Shown here piece by piece: positions 62,356-64,000 of a stretch of DNA of 64,000 bases. The notes under the pieces were generated by a model that worked only from the letters and a program-made list of their open reading frames with translations, did no database searches and was not told where the DNA came from. Both the position numbers and the translations under genes were made by a program. Within the stretch, counting starts at the first letter, position 1. Each line of letters starts with the position of its first letter. The stretch comes from Paracoccaceae bacterium (lineage in GTDB: Bacteria; Pseudomonadota; Alphaproteobacteria; Rhodobacterales; Rhodobacteraceae), in contig JANREX010000050.1 in assembly GCA_030758115.1 (NCBI GenBank), positions 31,539 to 95,538 of the forward strand. Reading direction: 5' to 3'.

Positions 62356-64000
62356 ATGGGATTGCGCTTTTTCTCGGACCGCGACAGGCCGGTGCATCTT
62401 GGCCCCTATCCGTTGGAGCGTTTGTCCCGGCAGGATGCCCGCCCCGATCTGGCGGATGTGCCCCCGATGCCCGCACTTGATTACCGCCGCCCCGACGCAC
62501 CGCAGAGCATCGTCAACGCCATGGGCGAATATCAGGCCATGCTGGATGCGATCCGCGACGGTATGGTCAATCGCGCCCGTGCCGTCATTCCCGAGGATCC
62601 GCAGGACCGCGCCGACCATCTGAAGGCTTTCGGTTATTTCTCTGATGCCTCGATGGTGGGGATCGGTCCGGTATCGGTCGGGGCCCTGCTGGATCAGCCC
62701 CGGCGCAACCCGGATATCGACCGTCTGGCCCATGACCTCAGGACGCGACAGACCAAGACGCTGGCCTCGGGCATCGACATGATCATGGCCGATCTCAAGG
62801 AATCGATGGAGGCCCCGCCGCGCGGGATCGTGGGCCACCACACGGCGTTGGTCTTTCTCTACGAACATCACCGCGATCCCCGCCCGGATGAGGCGGGCGC
62901 GGACTGGATCATGGATGCGCAGGCCCATCGTGCCTGTCTGCGCGGGGCGGAAACCGCCGTGGTGCTGGCCAATTACATCCGGCTTCTGGGTTTCGATGCC
63001 TGCGCGCACAGCTACACGACATCCGATGTCGATCTGCACCGGCTTGCCGTGGCGGCGGGGCTGGCCACGGTCGAGGATGGCGCGCTGGTGGCCCCTTGGC
63101 TGGGCACGCGCTTTGGTCTGGCCGCCGTGACAACGGATATGGACCTCGCCCATGACCGCCCGCTTGCCCCGATGGCGCAGCAGCCTTGGTTTCGCACCCA
63201 AGGCCCCGCCTGGTGGCTGGGAAAGGGCACGGCCAAGTCGGCGCTCAACCGCGATCCTTTCCGTCGCCGCGCCTATGCGATGGGCGCGCACCCGTTTGAA
63301 ACACTCAGGCGTGTGGACACGCCCACCACCTATATCGATGAGGCGCGCGTCGCCCGTGTGCCCAAGCGCGCCGATCTGTTTGCGCGTGCGCAGTTCGGCG
63401 ACATGGGCAAGACGGTGCAGAAAGGGGCGACCGGCGGGCATTACGTGCGCAAATCCGCGCCCAGTTCGGCGCAGCGCCGCGTGCTGGGGGCCTTCGTGCT
63501 GTTGCAGGATGGCGAGCCTGCGCCCGAAAAGATCCGCCTTGATCCGGCAGAGGCCGCCGATCTGGTCAAGGCCGCCTCGTATTTCCTGGGCGTCGATGCG
63601 GTCGGCATCTCGCGTTGCCCGGATTGGGCCTGGTATTCCCATGACGCCACGGGCGCGCCCATCGATCCGCCGCATGATCAGGCGATCAGCATGATCATCG
63701 ACCAGGGCTATGAGACGATGGAGGGCGCCTCGGGCGATGACTGGATCAGCGTGGCCCAATCCATGCGCGCCTATCTGCGGTTCTCGCTGCTGGGCGGGGT
63801 GATCGCGCAGCAGATCCGCAACCTCGGCTACAAGGCCAAGGCGCATAGCGTGATGGATGGCGAGGTGCTGCAACCGCCGCTCCTGCTTTTGTCCGGTCTG
63901 GGCGAGGTCAGCCGCATCGGCGAGGTGATCCTGAACCCCTTCCTCGGCCCCCGCCTGAAATCGGGTGTGGTGACCACCGATCTGCCGATGGCGCATGACC
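62356..64000 (+). CDS. Reductive-dehalogenase-like (RdhA superfamily) protein, 3' end outside window
   Basis: An open frame of 548 codons that runs off the window edge. No Tat or Sec signal is present (MGLRFFSDRDRPVHLGPYP), as in cytoplasmic, respiration-independent (catabolic) RdhA proteins. There are two similar modules: the first (about residues 75-270) contains AETAVVLANYIRLLGFDACA and FGLAAVTTDMDLAHDRP, and the second (from about residue 375) contains GGVIAQQIRNLGYKAKAHS and KSGVVTTDLPMAHD at its end. This internal repeat matches the inactive plus active cobalamin-binding domains of that class. The 2x[4Fe-4S] segment expected next is beyond the window. A real dehalogenation role is not proven; the protein could be an RdhA-like enzyme with another substrate. 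Confidence 0.72.
   Translation, partial: MGLRFFSDRDRPVHLGPYPLERLSRQDARPDLADVPPMPALDYRRPDAPQSIVNAMGEYQAMLDAIRDGMVNRARAVIPEDPQDRADHLKAFGYFSDASMVGIGPVSVGALLDQPRRNPDIDRLAHDLRTRQTKTLASGIDMIMADLKESMEAPPRGIVGHHTALVFLYEHHRDPRPDEAGADWIMDAQAHRACLRGAETAVVLANYIRLLGFDACAHSYTTSDVDLHRLAVAAGLATVEDGALVAPWLGTRFGLAAVTTDMDLAHDRPLAPMAQQPWFRTQGPAWWLGKGTAKSALNRDPFRRRAYAMGAHPFETLRRVDTPTTYIDEARVARVPKRADLFARAQFGDMGKTVQKGATGGHYVRKSAPSSAQRRVLGAFVLLQDGEPAPEKIRLDPAEAADLVKAASYFLGVDAVGISRCPDWAWYSHDATGAPIDPPHDQAISMIIDQGYETMEGASGDDWISVAQSMRAYLRFSLLGGVIAQQIRNLGYKAKAHSVMDGEVLQPPLLLLSGLGEVSRIGEVILNPFLGPRLKSGVVTTDLPMAHD

Overview
The window is a chromosomal stretch from a GC-rich alphaproteobacterium, almost certainly Rhodobacterales (Rhodobacteraceae sensu lato). 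The grounds are the gene content and order (heparinase-like gene, purH, lspA, a DUF3035 lipoprotein and a paired M16 peptidase operon), Hint-domain proteins, an IalB-family protein, a GAAC-N7-GAAY LexA box, a TTAA-N7-TTAA CtrA-type site, and intergenic elements typical of the family. I see no rRNA, tRNA, insertion sequence, prophage or CRISPR array, and coding density is high. The genus cannot be fixed from what is visible.

Layout. 1-12.4 kb, plus strand: heparinase-like protein (5' end missing), purH, lspA, DUF3035 lipoprotein, a catalytic/non-catalytic M16 pair, gpmI, an EnvC-like M23 protein, ctpA, rppH and a methyltransferase. 12.4-21.4 kb: an SOS-type dnaE2 lacking its usual C-terminal domain, which collides tail to tail with an RdhA/QueG-like iron-sulfur protein, then an MltB-type transglycosylase, rnr and dapE on the minus strand. 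21.4-24.4 kb: a 316-bp intergenic region with a CtrA-like site in front of a two-gene Hint operon. 24.4-32.3 kb: dapD, a LOG-family protein, a multi-domain META/MliC protein, rlmN, an IalB-like protein, asparaginase and serB. 32.3-37.4 kb: a serC-motif-like leader, serC-serA with a strong terminator, a phosphatase and a thiolase. 37.4-45.0 kb: the pbpC/alpha-2-macroglobulin pair. 45-58.6 kb: a hybrid histidine kinase with a degenerate receiver, yaaA, recQ, yggT, a thioesterase, an MFS protein, mepA, a phytase-like esterase, a queuosine-precursor transporter, a structured small RNA, arfB, and the carboxy(nor)spermidine pair. 58.6-64 kb: an Ynj-type ABC transporter divergent from a gene for a large protein resembling catabolic-type (cytoplasmic) reductive dehalogenases, cut off by the window edge.

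Themes. Cell-envelope maintenance is heavily represented (EnvC-like, CtpA, MltB, PbpC, alpha-2-macroglobulin, MepA, LspA, DUF3035 lipoprotein). Serine synthesis (serB, serC, serA) and the succinylase lysine/diaminopimelate branch (dapD, dapE) are each grouped. The most notable items are: the RdhA-like gene, whose ribosome-binding site lies inside a near-perfect hairpin; an uncharacterised small RNA with a 10-bp GCAA-capped terminator; the LexA-controlled but C-terminally truncated dnaE2; the CtrA-like site upstream of the Hint pair, whose second member has lost the Hint nucleophile; and the pseudo-receiver in the hybrid kinase.
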